From CAZFER01 sp964517495 (GTDB taxonomy: Bacteria; Hinthialibacterota; Hinthialibacteria; Hinthialibacterales; Hinthialibacteraceae): a stretch of 64,000 nt of DNA. Below the pieces are notes generated by a model. The model worked only from the letters and a program-made list of their open reading frames with translations, was not told where the DNA came from and made no database searches. This document shows, in pieces, positions 25,078 through 33,718 of the stretch. Numbering within the stretch: the stretch's first letter is position 1; every line of letters begins with the position of its first letter. The position numbers and the translations under genes were made by a program. The stretch covers positions 1 to 64,000 of the forward strand of contig CAZFER010000011.1 of the NCBI GenBank assembly GCA_964517495.1. The letters run 5' to 3'.

Positions 25078-25968
25078 TTAATCTTCATCCTCTTCATGGA
25101 AAATGAATTGTGAGGCGTGGGAATCAATGATTTTGTTGGCGTTTTCTTCGAATAATTTGTACATCTCTTCATCGATATTCGCCACTCGCAAGGCGTATTT
25201 TTGAACCGGGTATTTCATCTGTTCAAGTTCAATTCCATAACCCAAATCCAAAACGATGGCATCCGCCATATGGACAATCGCAGTGAGAATAGACTTGCGT
25301 TTTCCCATATCCGGCATGTGGTGGTAGCGAATCGAATGAACCAGTTCTTCTGGAAAGTTCCACTTATCGGCTAATAACGCTCCCAATTCATCGTGGGAAA
25401 TACCCACCGCTTCCCTTTCCGCTTCCAACTCGGGAATATCGTAATTCACCATCAAATCAATGATTGTATCGGAGGTGTCTTTTATCGTGATCGCAAGGAT
25501 CAATTGCCCGATATCATGCAATAAACCGGCTGTAAAGGCGGAATCACTGATATCAGGACGGATTTTCTTTGAGATCATCTGGGCGGTCATGGCACAAACC
25601 ACCGCGTGTTGCCATAAACCACCCCGTTTATATCCATACACTTTTTTAGCCGGGCTGAATAGTTGGCTGAGCGAACAGGTTAACACCAGATTTCGTACAG
25701 TGTGAAACCCTAAATACATGATCGCCTGAGAGAGCGATGAAACGACTCGTGGCATGCCATAATAGGAGGAATTACAAAGTCTTAAGATATTTCCAGTCAG
25801 GGCTTGATCCTGTGATATGATTTCAGTTAATTGCTTGGCAGTGGAATCACGATCACGTATTAATTGCATCACTTTCACCACTACGCTGGGTAAAGGTGGT
25901 ATCTCGTTGATTTCACGTAAAATCTTATCCGGTATGGATGAGGATAAATCTAAGGATTCTTTTGTCAT
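25078..25968 (-). CDS. HDOD-domain signalling protein
   Basis: A 296-residue protein with an HDOD domain (residues about 18-215), related to HD phosphohydrolases but usually without activity. It starts IPPLPSVVVKVMQLIRD and has NILRLCNSSYYGMPRVVSSL, then AGLLHDIGQLILA near residue 148, where the HD pair is kept. A second HD-like region is VGISHDELGALLADKW. HDOD proteins act in bacterial signalling, often with receiver or c-di-GMP proteins, motility and chemotaxis. No second domain is fused. It is transcribed toward the RNA at 24.9 kb. Confidence 0.88.
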   Translation of the reverse strand: MTKESLDLSSSIPDKILREINEIPPLPSVVVKVMQLIRDRDSTAKQLTEIISQDQALTGNILRLCNSSYYGMPRVVSSLSQAIMYLGFHTVRNLVLTCSLSQLFSPAKKVYGYKRGGLWQHAVVCAMTAQMISKKIRPDISDSAFTAGLLHDIGQLILAITIKDTSDTIIDLMVNYDIPELEAEREAVGISHDELGALLADKWNFPEELVHSIRYHHMPDMGKRKSILTAIVHMADAIVLDLGYGIELEQMKYPVQKYALRVANIDEEMYKLFEENANKIIDSHASQFIFHEEDED

Positions 25969-26027
25969 ATTGTCTAGTCAATTTCCAAATATATGTATCA
26001 TTTTATTGCAAAACGTACATTTCTTTA

Positions 26028-26336
26028 TTATTTATTCCTTTTTCTTGTTTTTGCTTCCTCATTGATTTTTTCTTTCATTAGTTGACCGGGTTTAAAACTG
26101 ATATGTTTTTTAGCAGGTACAGTGATTATTTCACTGGTTTTGGGATTGCGCGCCTGCCGGGCGGCTGTTTCTTTTACCTTGAAGATGCCGAAATTCCGTA
26201 TTTCTATGTTCCCGTCGCGTGCTAAACCTTCACACATGGCATCAAACATGGTTTGAACAATATCTTTGACGCTGGATATATCAAAACCTGTCCGAGCAGC
26301 CACCTCTTTTACGATATCTTTCTTTGTGCTTGTCAT
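26028..26336 (-). CDS. HU/IHF-family DNA-binding protein
   Basis: A 102-residue histone-like protein. The N-terminal helical part is TKKDIVKEVAARTGFDISSV, and the beta-arm region reads GNIEIRNFGIFKVKETAARQ and ARNPKTSEIITVPAKKHISF, typical of HU/IHF. The NPKT motif carries the intercalating Pro. A basic tail (EEAKTRKRNK) is slightly longer than in E. coli IHF. It bends DNA and commonly helps sigma54 promoters, which matters because sigma54-type sites occur 3-7 kb away, but a specific link is not shown. Confidence 0.93.
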   Translation of the reverse strand: MTSTKKDIVKEVAARTGFDISSVKDIVQTMFDAMCEGLARDGNIEIRNFGIFKVKETAARQARNPKTSEIITVPAKKHISFKPGQLMKEKINEEAKTRKRNK

Positions 26337-26481
26337 TTTTTCCCCTCACCAAATCTTTGGCCCGCTTTCAATCCCACTCAAAAAAGAATCGACAGAGAAG
26401 CGATAACTTTATGTAAAACTATAACTTAAGGAATTTTAAGAATCAAGATGATATCACCAAAATAACTTTGTTTTTAACAAA

Positions 26482-28458
26482 TCAGTGTACGCCGCTTAAA
26501 AAATGGCGCATCAAATCCCGGACTGTATCTTTGTATGAGTAGGCGTCCGGACGGTTTTGGTCAATGGGAGGGAATACATGCTGTTCAATGGTCATTCTGG
26601 TTGTAGCCAGCCGCTTACTTTCGGTATACACACATTCAAGCTGAATATGCAATAAACGCTTGATAATACGGAACAAAGACAAGCAAATATCATGCTCTAA
26701 CTCATCTAAAGTCAGTTTTCGATCCTTTTTTTGTTCACAGGCTAAATTTATTCGATCTTCCAGTACATTTTTTAAACTAAACGCCTGATTTCTCGAGCAA
26801 TGGGGGAGCATGATGGTAAAGACAGGCTTGCCATGTGAATCAAGCGTTATCCGCATAATAAGTGATTGATTTTTTTTAACATTTGTCTCATTATGGCTGA
26901 TTTGTGTATAGATACATACAATACTATCAATTAATTCAGAAAGAAGCAACTCGGGTAGACGAAGTTGAATATCCATGTCAGGGGTGTTTGCATCAATATG
27001 AAGATATTGAGAAAACAAGTCTTCTGACTCAAAACGGTTACGCAACCATTGGGGGAATCGAATTAAACGAACGGGACCAACATCACCTTTTTCCAGGTTT
27101 CTTAATGATTCAATTCGCTTCAAGCATTGTTGGAACTGGAATTCTGTTTCATAAGTTAAGTTATGATAGGAGGTTTTGGTATCTTTTAGCCCATGGCCAT
27201 TCAATTGGCCATTACAACAATCAAGAATCAAACGTTCTAAAAATACACTCGATCCTATCCAATTTGGATAACCATCTTCTCCTTTCAATAGCAGAAAAAA
27301 CAACTGTTGGCCCTCTGCGGCTGGAATTGGGATGCTTCGAACCCGGCAGGATACCGGGCGATTGAGGGTGGTTTGTGACCAGACGCACACATCATCAATC
27401 TTATCACGGGTATGAAGGCGAACCATTGGTTCCAGGCACCCCCTAAGGCGTTCATCGATTAAATTATCATTCTCAACTTTGGCAAATCGAAGCAGCTGTT
27501 GTGCTTTATCGTTACAATAGTGAATTTGAAAGTCTTCATCGAAGATGACGACTCCACACCAGAGTTGTTCAAATAATGTGATCATCCCCTCACGCATTTC
27601 ATGGCGCATGGAATCCAACTGCTCGTTGATTTGTTTTAAGGAACGCCGGTAATCTGAGCATCCGCGTTCTGTTTGGCGCAAGGTGTCATCCAAAATAGCT
27701 GACGTTCGTTTAGCTTGTTCTGTTTCGGTTAGTAGTTTATTGAAATAAACACCGATTTCAGATAAGCCCTTTGTGAAGGATTTTGTATCGATTCTATTTG
27801 AACGGTCCCCGTTGATTATCGTACTTAACGCTTTAGCCAGGCGGGATTGCTCTTTATTGAATATTTTGGTGAATACAAAAAAGGCAAGTAACCCATTGAT
27901 AACAAAGGTGATAGCAGCTATCCAAAACACCAGCCATTTTAATTGGTGAAAAACCATCCAGGTTGCTTCTGGCTGCCAGCGTATGCGCAACACGGCTCTA
28001 TTATTTTGAGCAATTTCAACGGGAATAAAGAATTCCCAACTGTTTTTGCTTAGCACTGGCTCACCGGAAGCCAGTATATCTGATGAAGGAGTTGGTGCTC
28101 GCGGAATATTAGTGAGTTTATTTTCGTCCCGTGATTTTGAAAAACGGAAGGTCATTTTTCCAAAAACCAAATCAAACATGGATATTTCTTCGATAAAAGG
28201 ATCATGTTTCAGTATGGAATGAATGAAGGTTTTAACTTTTTCAAAATCCTTGGAGAGCGTGGGGTTTTGGATATAGGAATGAATCGAAGGATAGCCGGTT
28301 ATTGTATGGGCTATTCCCAGAGAATGGTTTTCCAAGTTATTGATGTGATTTTCACGCACGATTGCCAGCAGGACATAGCATCCAATAAATACCACTAGCG
28401 AAGTCACCGCTGCCCAAGCCAGCGAAATGTTTAAGCGAGCATTCATCCTTACCACCAC
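26482..28458 (-). CDS. Membrane sensor with HAMP and PAS-like domains, degenerate kinase end
   Basis: A 658-residue protein. TM1 is about 11-31 and TM2 about 171-193, enclosing a periplasmic sensor of about 135 residues. A HAMP-like linker (about 195-245) and a coiled coil follow, then a PAS-like domain around MITLFEQLWCGVVIFDEDFQ (about 290-400). The C-terminal 250 residues are organised like DHp/ATPase domains but lack an H-box (HExxP) and clear N and G boxes. It is probably a sensor that does not autophosphorylate, or signals by contact. It is transcribed toward the HU gene. The ligand is unknown. Confidence 0.65.
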   Translation of the reverse strand: MVVRMNARLNISLAWAAVTSLVVFIGCYVLLAIVRENHINNLENHSLGIAHTITGYPSIHSYIQNPTLSKDFEKVKTFIHSILKHDPFIEEISMFDLVFGKMTFRFSKSRDENKLTNIPRAPTPSSDILASGEPVLSKNSWEFFIPVEIAQNNRAVLRIRWQPEATWMVFHQLKWLVFWIAAITFVINGLLAFFVFTKIFNKEQSRLAKALSTIINGDRSNRIDTKSFTKGLSEIGVYFNKLLTETEQAKRTSAILDDTLRQTERGCSDYRRSLKQINEQLDSMRHEMREGMITLFEQLWCGVVIFDEDFQIHYCNDKAQQLLRFAKVENDNLIDERLRGCLEPMVRLHTRDKIDDVCVWSQTTLNRPVSCRVRSIPIPAAEGQQLFFLLLKGEDGYPNWIGSSVFLERLILDCCNGQLNGHGLKDTKTSYHNLTYETEFQFQQCLKRIESLRNLEKGDVGPVRLIRFPQWLRNRFESEDLFSQYLHIDANTPDMDIQLRLPELLLSELIDSIVCIYTQISHNETNVKKNQSLIMRITLDSHGKPVFTIMLPHCSRNQAFSLKNVLEDRINLACEQKKDRKLTLDELEHDICLSLFRIIKRLLHIQLECVYTESKRLATTRMTIEQHVFPPIDQNRPDAYSYKDTVRDLMRHFLSGVH

Positions 28459-28905
28459 AATGTTTGATTCATCTCTGGTAAAAAAAAGGCTCGGGGAGGT
28501 ATTTATTCTTCAACGTATAATAAAAATGAGCAAATCCGGGATAACATATATTCCAACAGCGAATATAAACATCCATCCACTTGTGGGTTTAATAGAGTAC
28601 GGGCATTCCTTCCCATACCTATCGCCGAAATATCCACCCGCTTGTGGGGCTTAACACATCCCGCAAATTATTGGCAATCCCTCGAACCCATTCATGACTA
28701 AACTGATGGACTTGTTAGCCTAATAACATATGAATCAATATAGATCATAGCACGTTTTAAAAACCTTTTACAAGTTCTTTCCGCCGATTAACTCACTTAA
28801 TTTAGTAAAATTATCAGTTTTTATCCTCTTCGCTTACGTTAGAGAAAAATATATTGGAAAAGAAGATAGGGGGAAAGGGTGTGGTGATTCTTTATGGGGA
28901 AGAGA
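28459..28905. other. Intergenic region with two imperfect short repeats
   Basis: The region lies between the sensor and the receiver-only regulator. At 28571-28592 and 28631-28654 it holds two similar 22-24 bp units (ATCCAyCCrCTTGTGGGkyTTAA-like), each able to form a CCAC/GTGG mini-hairpin. The 5' part should carry the promoter of the sensor gene. No ORF is convincing. Confidence 0.45.
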
Positions 28906-29322
28906 TCATAACAGTAAAAATGAGGCTACCTCTAATAAATCGTTTTTTCTGAATGGTTTAGAGAGGTAATAACGAACCCCGGCATCGAGGCTTTTTTTTC
29001 GGGATTCTTCATTGGGGTGGGCGGTTATCATAATGACTTTACTGGAGGGCTTTTTTTGGCGGATTTGTTCGACGAACTCAATTCCATTAAGGTGTGGCAT
29101 GTTTTTATCGATTATAAGGAGGTCAAAATCTTGATCTGAGGCATGAATCATGGCATCGCGAGGATCGGTAATGCGGGTGACTTTACAGCCTTGAAGGGAA
29201 AAAACCTCATCGATGGCTTCAGCATAGTCATCATCATCATCAACAACAAGAACCCGTTTGCCGGCCAGTATATCCCGCATTAATCCTTGACCGTTACAAT
29301 TCAGTTCATGTTCCTGAATCAT
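28906..29322 (-). CDS. Receiver-only response regulator
   Basis: A 138-residue protein: a 20-residue N-terminal lead and one receiver domain. The acidic pocket is RVLVVDDDDDYAEA, the phosphoacceptor Asp lies in LLIIDKNMPHLNGIEF, the switch Thr in VIMITAHP and the Lys in YYLSKPFRK. There is no DNA-binding output. The frame is open to 29406, but ATG 29322 follows a very strong ribosome-binding site, GGGGAGG, so I use that start. A sigma54-type promoter lies about 100 bp upstream. The RBS region TTTAGGGGAGG is perfectly complementary to the loop of the predicted RNA at 33.45 kb. It lies downstream of, and in the same direction as, the NtrC-type regulator gene. Confidence 0.9.
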   Translation of the reverse strand: MIQEHELNCNGQGLMRDILAGKRVLVVDDDDDYAEAIDEVFSLQGCKVTRITDPRDAMIHASDQDFDLLIIDKNMPHLNGIEFVEQIRQKKPSSKVIMITAHPNEESRKKSLDAGVRYYLSKPFRKNDLLEVASFLLL

Positions 29323-29435
29323 GACTTCCTCCCCTAAATGAAAATGTTTAAAAGGTTTGTATGAGAAAATAGGTTGTCTAATCAACATGGAACCGGGCAC
29401 CGCCAAAATTATAGAATCGAACCATTATTGATTAT

Positions 29436-29453
29436 AAGCAGTTAACATGCCAA
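29436..29453 (-). promoter_or_regulatory. Sigma54 (-24/-12) promoter of the receiver-only regulator
   Basis: On the minus strand the site reads TTGGCATGTTAACTGCTT. The invariant GG (29451-29450) and GC (29439-29438) are 10 nt apart, as sigma54-RNA polymerase requires. Transcription should start near 29426 and give a leader of about 104 nt. It shares TTGGCATG and TGCTTATAA with the site at 33426-33443. The sigma54-activator gene lies directly upstream. Confidence 0.72.
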
Positions 29454-29477
29454 TATTGATTAATTGTTTAAAACGGA

Positions 29478-30881
29478 TTAATCACCCTGTGCGGTTTCCA
29501 TCTCCGCCAATTTGGGTAGCCTTCGGTATAGTGAACTTCTGGACAAACCAAGCACACGTGCTGCTTCTTCTTTGTTTCCATTAACGCTATCCAAGGTTTT
29601 TCGAATGATTTCAAGTTCTGCTTTTTCTAATGTCATCCCCACTGGAACAACGATACTGTTTGCATTGCTTTGTGGCATTATGTCACGTGGTTTAACAGCG
29701 GGAACGCTGCTTGTGTTTATTTCTTCTGGTAAATCCTTGATAGTTACCGCTGGACCTTTTGCGAAGATGCAAGCATGTTCAACCGCATGTTGGAGTTCCC
29801 TGACATTACCAGGCCAGGGATAAGAGAAAAACAAGTCGACAACCTCTGGGGCGAAATATTCCAGTTTTTTTCCAGTTTCTTCACTGTATCGTTTGAGAAA
29901 CGCTTGTGCCAAAATCGGGATATCTTCTCGCCTGTCTCGCATTGGTGGGATAGCAATTTGAACCACCCGAAGACGGTAATAAAGGTCTTCCCGGAATTTA
30001 TGTTCACTGATTCGTTGTTGTAAATCCTTGTTTGTGGCGGCAATGACGCGGACATCCAAGTGAACGGTGTTACTGCTGCCCACTCGTTCCAATTCAGAGT
30101 CCTGAAGAACTCGCAATAATCGTTGTTGGGCGCTGGCCGACATTTCACCGATTTCGTTAAGAAACACCGTCCCACCATCCGCCATTTCAAACCGGCCTTT
30201 CCGGTCTTTAATTGCTCCGGTGAATGAACCTTTGACATGGCCAAAGAGCTCAGATTCCAACAATGATTCGGGAAGAGAGGCGCAATCGACTTTTATTAGA
30301 GGTTTATTATTGCGCCGGCTTTGTTCGTGAATTTCCTGGGCGATCTGGTCTTTTCCTGTACCCGTTTCGCCAGTGATAAGCACGGTACTTCGAGTGGGAG
30401 CGACCTGTTCGATGATATGAAATATACGCTGCATGGCGGGGGATTTTCCCAGCAGACGGCCTGAATAGCGAGCAACCTGGCGCCGCCATTCCTCCCGTTC
30501 TTCCACCATCTTTTTGCGTTCGATCGCCCGCTCGACACGAATACGTAATTCTTTTAGGCCGGAGCCTTTAGTAAGGTAATCCGAAGCCCCCTGGCGCATC
30601 GCTTCCACAGCGGTTTGGACATCTTTCAAGCCGGTAACCATGATAACCTGGGTATCGGGTTTGATTTCTTTGATGTGCTTGAGGACTTCGATACCATCGT
30701 TTCCCGGGAGTTTGATGTCACAAATAACAATATCAATATCGTGAATGGTGAAGAGTTCTATGGCCTCTTCGCCAGTGGAGACTTCGAAAAACTCATATCC
30801 TCCTTCCTCGAGATATTCCCGCACCGAGGTGCGGAAATCGGGTTCATCATCGAGAATTAGAATGTTTCGTTGAACTGCCAC
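29478..30881 (-). CDS. NtrC-family sigma54-dependent response regulator
   Basis: A 467-residue regulator: receiver domain (1-120; phosphoacceptor in IVICDIKLPGNDG), AAA+ domain (about 145-385) and Fis-type helix-turn-helix at the end (GNKEEAARVLGLSRSSLYRR). The Walker A is GETGTGKDQIA, Walker B is GGTVFLNEIGEM and the sigma54-contact loop is GSFTGA in place of the usual GAFTGA. It activates sigma54 promoters after phosphorylation. The PAS kinase gene just upstream overlaps it by one base and is its evident partner. Likely targets in this window are the two -24/-12 sites at 29.44 and 33.43 kb. Confidence 0.95.
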   Translation of the reverse strand: MAVQRNILILDDEPDFRTSVREYLEEGGYEFFEVSTGEEAIELFTIHDIDIVICDIKLPGNDGIEVLKHIKEIKPDTQVIMVTGLKDVQTAVEAMRQGASDYLTKGSGLKELRIRVERAIERKKMVEEREEWRRQVARYSGRLLGKSPAMQRIFHIIEQVAPTRSTVLITGETGTGKDQIAQEIHEQSRRNNKPLIKVDCASLPESLLESELFGHVKGSFTGAIKDRKGRFEMADGGTVFLNEIGEMSASAQQRLLRVLQDSELERVGSSNTVHLDVRVIAATNKDLQQRISEHKFREDLYYRLRVVQIAIPPMRDRREDIPILAQAFLKRYSEETGKKLEYFAPEVVDLFFSYPWPGNVRELQHAVEHACIFAKGPAVTIKDLPEEINTSSVPAVKPRDIMPQSNANSIVVPVGMTLEKAELEIIRKTLDSVNGNKEEAARVLGLSRSSLYRRLPKLAEMETAQGD

Positions 30882-32038
30882 TAGTCATCCCCCTTCCGGA
30901 AAGGAATTTTTATCTCCACTTTGGTTCCCTCTCCTTTTTTTGTATCAATGGAGATCGTGCCGTCGTGGTTTTCAACGATTTCCCGCACAAGATAAAGGCC
31001 AAGGCCGGTACCAATGCTTTTAGAGGTCGTGAATGGATCAAAAGCAGCTTGAAGGATCTCATCCGCCATGCCGGGGCCGTTGTCAACAACTGAAAATTGA
31101 ATCGCATTTCCTTCAGAAATCACATCGATTAAAACCCATCCTTCTTTGATTTTTGATGAACGAATGGCTTCAACAGAATTTCGAACGAGGTTGGCAAATA
31201 CCCGCTGGAATTGCTGAGAATCCAGAAAAACATCGTTTAACTGTTCGTCAACAGTACATTTTATGCGAACATGATCATCTTCATAATGTTCTTTGAGTTC
31301 ATTGATGACATCTTTGATAAAGCGGTGAGGATTAATCCATTCTTTTTCCATGGCCCGGGTTTTGGATAGGTGAAGATAATTATTGGCGATTTCTTCCAAA
31401 CGGGAGATTTGTTTTTGAATATCAGCTACACATTTATGTAATGGTTCTTTGAATTGGGTGCCGTCTTCTTCGCCCCAATGTTCAAATGTTTTACATATAC
31501 GTTCCAATAATAAATCTGACTTTAGAAAAAGCACACCGAGCGGCGTGCGAATTTCATGGGCGACTTTAGCCGCCACTTTTGCCATAGCGACGTTTCGTTG
31601 CAGGGTTTCGACTTGTTTTTGGAGTTTTTTTTCTTCAGAGACATCTTTTAGTATCGCTAAGAGGGCAACTGTTTCGCCTTCGGGATTGGTTAAGGGAACG
31701 CGAGTTAGAAGTACGGGAATTTCTTCGCCGTTCTTTTTTACCCGGCGGGTTTCTTCATGAATGACCCCCATTTTGCCTGAGATTTGTTGTTTAATAACGT
31801 TATGTGTTTCTTCGCGCATATGTTTGGGCACAATTAGATCGATTGATTGGCCGATGACTTCATCTCTTGAATAACCCATCATACGTTCCGCACCCAAGGA
31901 CCAGGATAAGATTTGTCCTTGACTGTCAACCCGGGTTATTCCTTCCGATGAGCTTTCACCAATAGCGGAGAGAATGACATCCTCATTCACATCAGGAGTT
32001 GTTTTTAGTGGTTTTGTTTGATTTTCAGTTGTACTCAT
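30881..32038 (-). CDS. PAS-domain histidine kinase
   Basis: A 385-residue soluble kinase without membrane segments. A PAS domain with PAC end (about 22-145: GITRVDSQGQILSWSLGAER...LAILKDVSEEKK) precedes the H-box KVAHEIRTPLGVLFLK (about 160). The ATPase domain has the N box NLVRNSVEAI, G1 DNGPGMAD and G2 GTGLGLYLVREI. The kinase should sense a cytoplasmic signal, perhaps redox or a small ligand, through PAS. It phosphorylates the NtrC-type regulator encoded directly downstream (TGA/ATG overlap). Confidence 0.94.
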   Translation of the reverse strand: MSTTENQTKPLKTTPDVNEDVILSAIGESSSEGITRVDSQGQILSWSLGAERMMGYSRDEVIGQSIDLIVPKHMREETHNVIKQQISGKMGVIHEETRRVKKNGEEIPVLLTRVPLTNPEGETVALLAILKDVSEEKKLQKQVETLQRNVAMAKVAAKVAHEIRTPLGVLFLKSDLLLERICKTFEHWGEEDGTQFKEPLHKCVADIQKQISRLEEIANNYLHLSKTRAMEKEWINPHRFIKDVINELKEHYEDDHVRIKCTVDEQLNDVFLDSQQFQRVFANLVRNSVEAIRSSKIKEGWVLIDVISEGNAIQFSVVDNGPGMADEILQAAFDPFTTSKSIGTGLGLYLVREIVENHDGTISIDTKKGEGTKVEIKIPFRKGDD

Positions 32039-32149
32039 GATCGATAGCTCTTATATATAAGTTAAGTTAATCACGTTCATTATTGTTGTTGGGGTTGTCT
32101 CAAAACACCTCCTGATATCTGTTGTGCCATAACATAGGGCGAACAACGT

Positions 32150-32265
32150 AGGTTCGCCCCCATTGGCATTAAGTTAAAATCAAATTGGATCGTTGGATAG
32201 GGAGGGCGAGGCTCCCCTTTAACTTAATGACATTGGGTTCGCACCGACAACATATAGGGGCTCTG
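32150..32265 (-). repeat. Dispersed repeat, family B, copy 1
   Basis: The segment contains ATCAAATTGGATCGTTGGAT, then AGGGAGGGCGAGGCTCCC, and nearby TTAAGTTAAAATC and CATATAGGGGC. The reverse complement matches 36094-36170 closely (GGGAGCCTCGACCTCCCTAT, then TTTGATCTTAACTTAATTGACATTG). It lies between the kinase gene and pal and has no coding capacity. Confidence 0.7.
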
Positions 32266-32438
32266 TTAGGTGTCAACCCTGTTTTGAGACAATCCCACCA
32301 CAAGAAAAGGCTTGTTACAGGACCTTCATATTTTGGAACTTAATTATTAGCGATACATGTGCACCGTATCAGAATGACGTATAGTGAATGGTTTGTCAAA
32401 CGAAACGTCAAGATATTTTATTAACTTGCATAGGTAGA

Positions 32439-33026
32439 TTATAACATGGAATAAAACATTTCTGCCCGGCGATTGAGCCGCCATGCATCTTCGTTATGGC
32501 CCAGATCGATTGGAAGTTCTTCCCCCCATGATTTTGTTTCAATCCGGCTTTCTGAAATACCAAGTGACACCATATATTGTTTGACCGCAATGGCTCTACG
32601 CTGTCCCAGGGCCATATTATATTCGGGGGTTCCCCTTTCATCACAATGGCCTTCGATCATTATTTGATAATCGGGATTACGCTTCAAGAAAGCGGCGTTT
32701 TTTTTAATCACCTCTTTGGCATTGGGTTTTAATTCGGCCTTATTGTAATCAAAAAACACACGGCTAAAAGGTAAAGGACGCCAACTTGACGGCGTTTCTG
32801 GACGCTTTGGAACAGGGGTGTCAGCATTTAAATGAATCTTAATGGGTTTTTTGTCTGAATCAGGTTGAATGTTTTCGGCCTTTGATTCAAAGCGCCATTT
32901 GAAAATATCGGGATGGGATAATTCTGAGAGTCCATTTTGAGGGATTGGTGAACTTGAACACCCTGTGATTATTCCAGCCACGATAAATATGACGGTTATG
33001 ATTAAACCGGAATGATTGCTGATCAT
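32439..33026 (-). CDS. pal: Peptidoglycan-associated lipoprotein (OmpA-like)
   Basis: A 195-residue lipoprotein. The signal peptide ends in the lipobox IITGC (Cys 23), followed by SSSP. The OmpA-C domain (about 85-195) includes RNPDYQIMIEGHCDERGTPE followed by YNMALGQRRAIAVKQYM and NRRAEMF, the diaminopimelate-binding Asp/Arg pattern. It anchors the outer membrane to peptidoglycan and usually works with TolB. No tol genes are adjacent. A linker of about 60 residues rich in Pro/Lys separates lipid anchor and domain. Confidence 0.9.
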   Translation of the reverse strand: MISNHSGLIITVIFIVAGIITGCSSSPIPQNGLSELSHPDIFKWRFESKAENIQPDSDKKPIKIHLNADTPVPKRPETPSSWRPLPFSRVFFDYNKAELKPNAKEVIKKNAAFLKRNPDYQIMIEGHCDERGTPEYNMALGQRRAIAVKQYMVSLGISESRIETKSWGEELPIDLGHNEDAWRLNRRAEMFYSML

Positions 33027-33425
33027 TATTATAACCCGTTTTGAATTTCTATCTCGAGATTCACCATCACAAAAGAAACGCTAAATAGCGGTCAGACAAT
33101 ATACTTGTGATTTCAATTTGAGAAAAGAGAGATTCAAGTTTCATACAGTCCAAGCCTGAAAGCCTATTTTCAATACTGCCTTATGCAGGTTTTCAAGGTT
33201 GTCCCAGAAGTGAATGGTTCTTAAATCGTTTCATTTTCACATAGTTCTGAATATAAAATACCAAAATGAGACAGTATGTCAAATTGAAATTGCATATAGA
33301 TTATAATATGGAAGAATTAGCTAAATTGGTGAGGAGTGGTTTTATTTTATTTAAGTCTTTGTTAATGAATGGTTTATAATAACTTCTGCGAATCGTTGGG
33401 AATATAAAGGATACTAATTTTAAAG

Positions 33426-33443
33426 TTGGCATGGTTCATGCTT
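33426..33443 (+). promoter_or_regulatory. Sigma54 (-24/-12) promoter of the predicted small RNA
   Basis: The site reads TTGGCATGGTTCATGCTT. GG (33428-33429) and GC (33440-33441) are spaced by exactly 10 nt. It shares TTGGCATG-N5-TGCTTATAA with the site upstream of the receiver-only regulator. Transcription should start near 33453. No gene on this strand follows for more than 1 kb, only an intrinsic terminator. Confidence 0.7.
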
Positions 33444-33452
33444 ATAAATAAA

Positions 33453-33522
33453 GCAAAATTACATCCCATTCTCCCCATTTCGCGGGCCTGCCACCTCCCC
33501 TAAACTGGCAGGCTTTTTTTTT
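33453..33522 (+). ncRNA. Predicted sigma54-dependent small RNA with C-rich loop
   Basis: About 70 nt between a -24/-12 promoter and an intrinsic terminator. The 5' part is unstructured and contains ATTCTCCCCATTT. The terminator stem GCCTGCCA/TGGCAGGC presents the 12-nt loop CCTCCCCTAAAC. CCUCCCCUAAA in the loop is perfectly complementary to UUUAGGGGAGG at the ribosome-binding site of the receiver-only regulator (start 29322). It has no start codon with a ribosome-binding site. An RNA that blocks translation by pairing with Shine-Dalgarno sequences fits this layout; expression and targets are inferred only. Confidence 0.55.
33486..33522 (+). terminator. Intrinsic terminator of the predicted small RNA
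   Basis: An 8-bp GC-rich stem (GCCTGCCA/TGGCAGGC) is followed by nine T residues (33514-33522). It is a strong rho-independent terminator in the plus direction. Confidence 0.88.
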
Positions 33523-33559
33523 GCTTTGAGATACTCTCCGTTTACAAATCATGGCTTAA

Positions 33560-33594
33560 ATCCGGGGAGCATCGGCTTCTAGCCGGTGCTCCCC
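33560..33594. repeat. Long GC-rich inverted repeat
   Basis: CCGGGGAGCA at the left pairs with TGCTCCCCGG at the right. CGGCT/AGCCG continues the stem, giving a hairpin of about 15 bp with one mismatch or bulge. A second inverted repeat (GGCTCCAGGGCTGGAGCC) follows at about 33617-33634. Neither is followed by a T run. They lie past the 3' end of the VanY-like gene and may act on its transcript or be repeat debris. Confidence 0.5.
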
Positions 33595-33718
33595 GGTGAC
33601 AAATGTTGTATAGGTGGCTCCAGGGCTGGAGCCCATGCCAGCATGGGTAAAAAACATGGACTCGCAACTTATGGGTAAAGACAAGCCTCAACAGGGGATT
33701 TATTGAAATAAGCCAAGC

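Noticed and set aside
28564..28660. Two similar 23-bp units as a mini CRISPR array
   Set aside because: Only two imperfect copies, no cas genes, no constant spacer length.
29322..29406. Longer version of the receiver-only regulator starting at TTG 29406
   Set aside because: It has no ribosome-binding site, and the extension is not receiver-like; GGGGAGG before ATG 29322 is decisive.
33370..33385. TATAAT at 33375-33380 as a sigma70 promoter for the small RNA
   Set aside because: No -35 element at 16-18 bp; the nearest TTGTTA is only 10 bp away. The sigma54 site downstream fits better.
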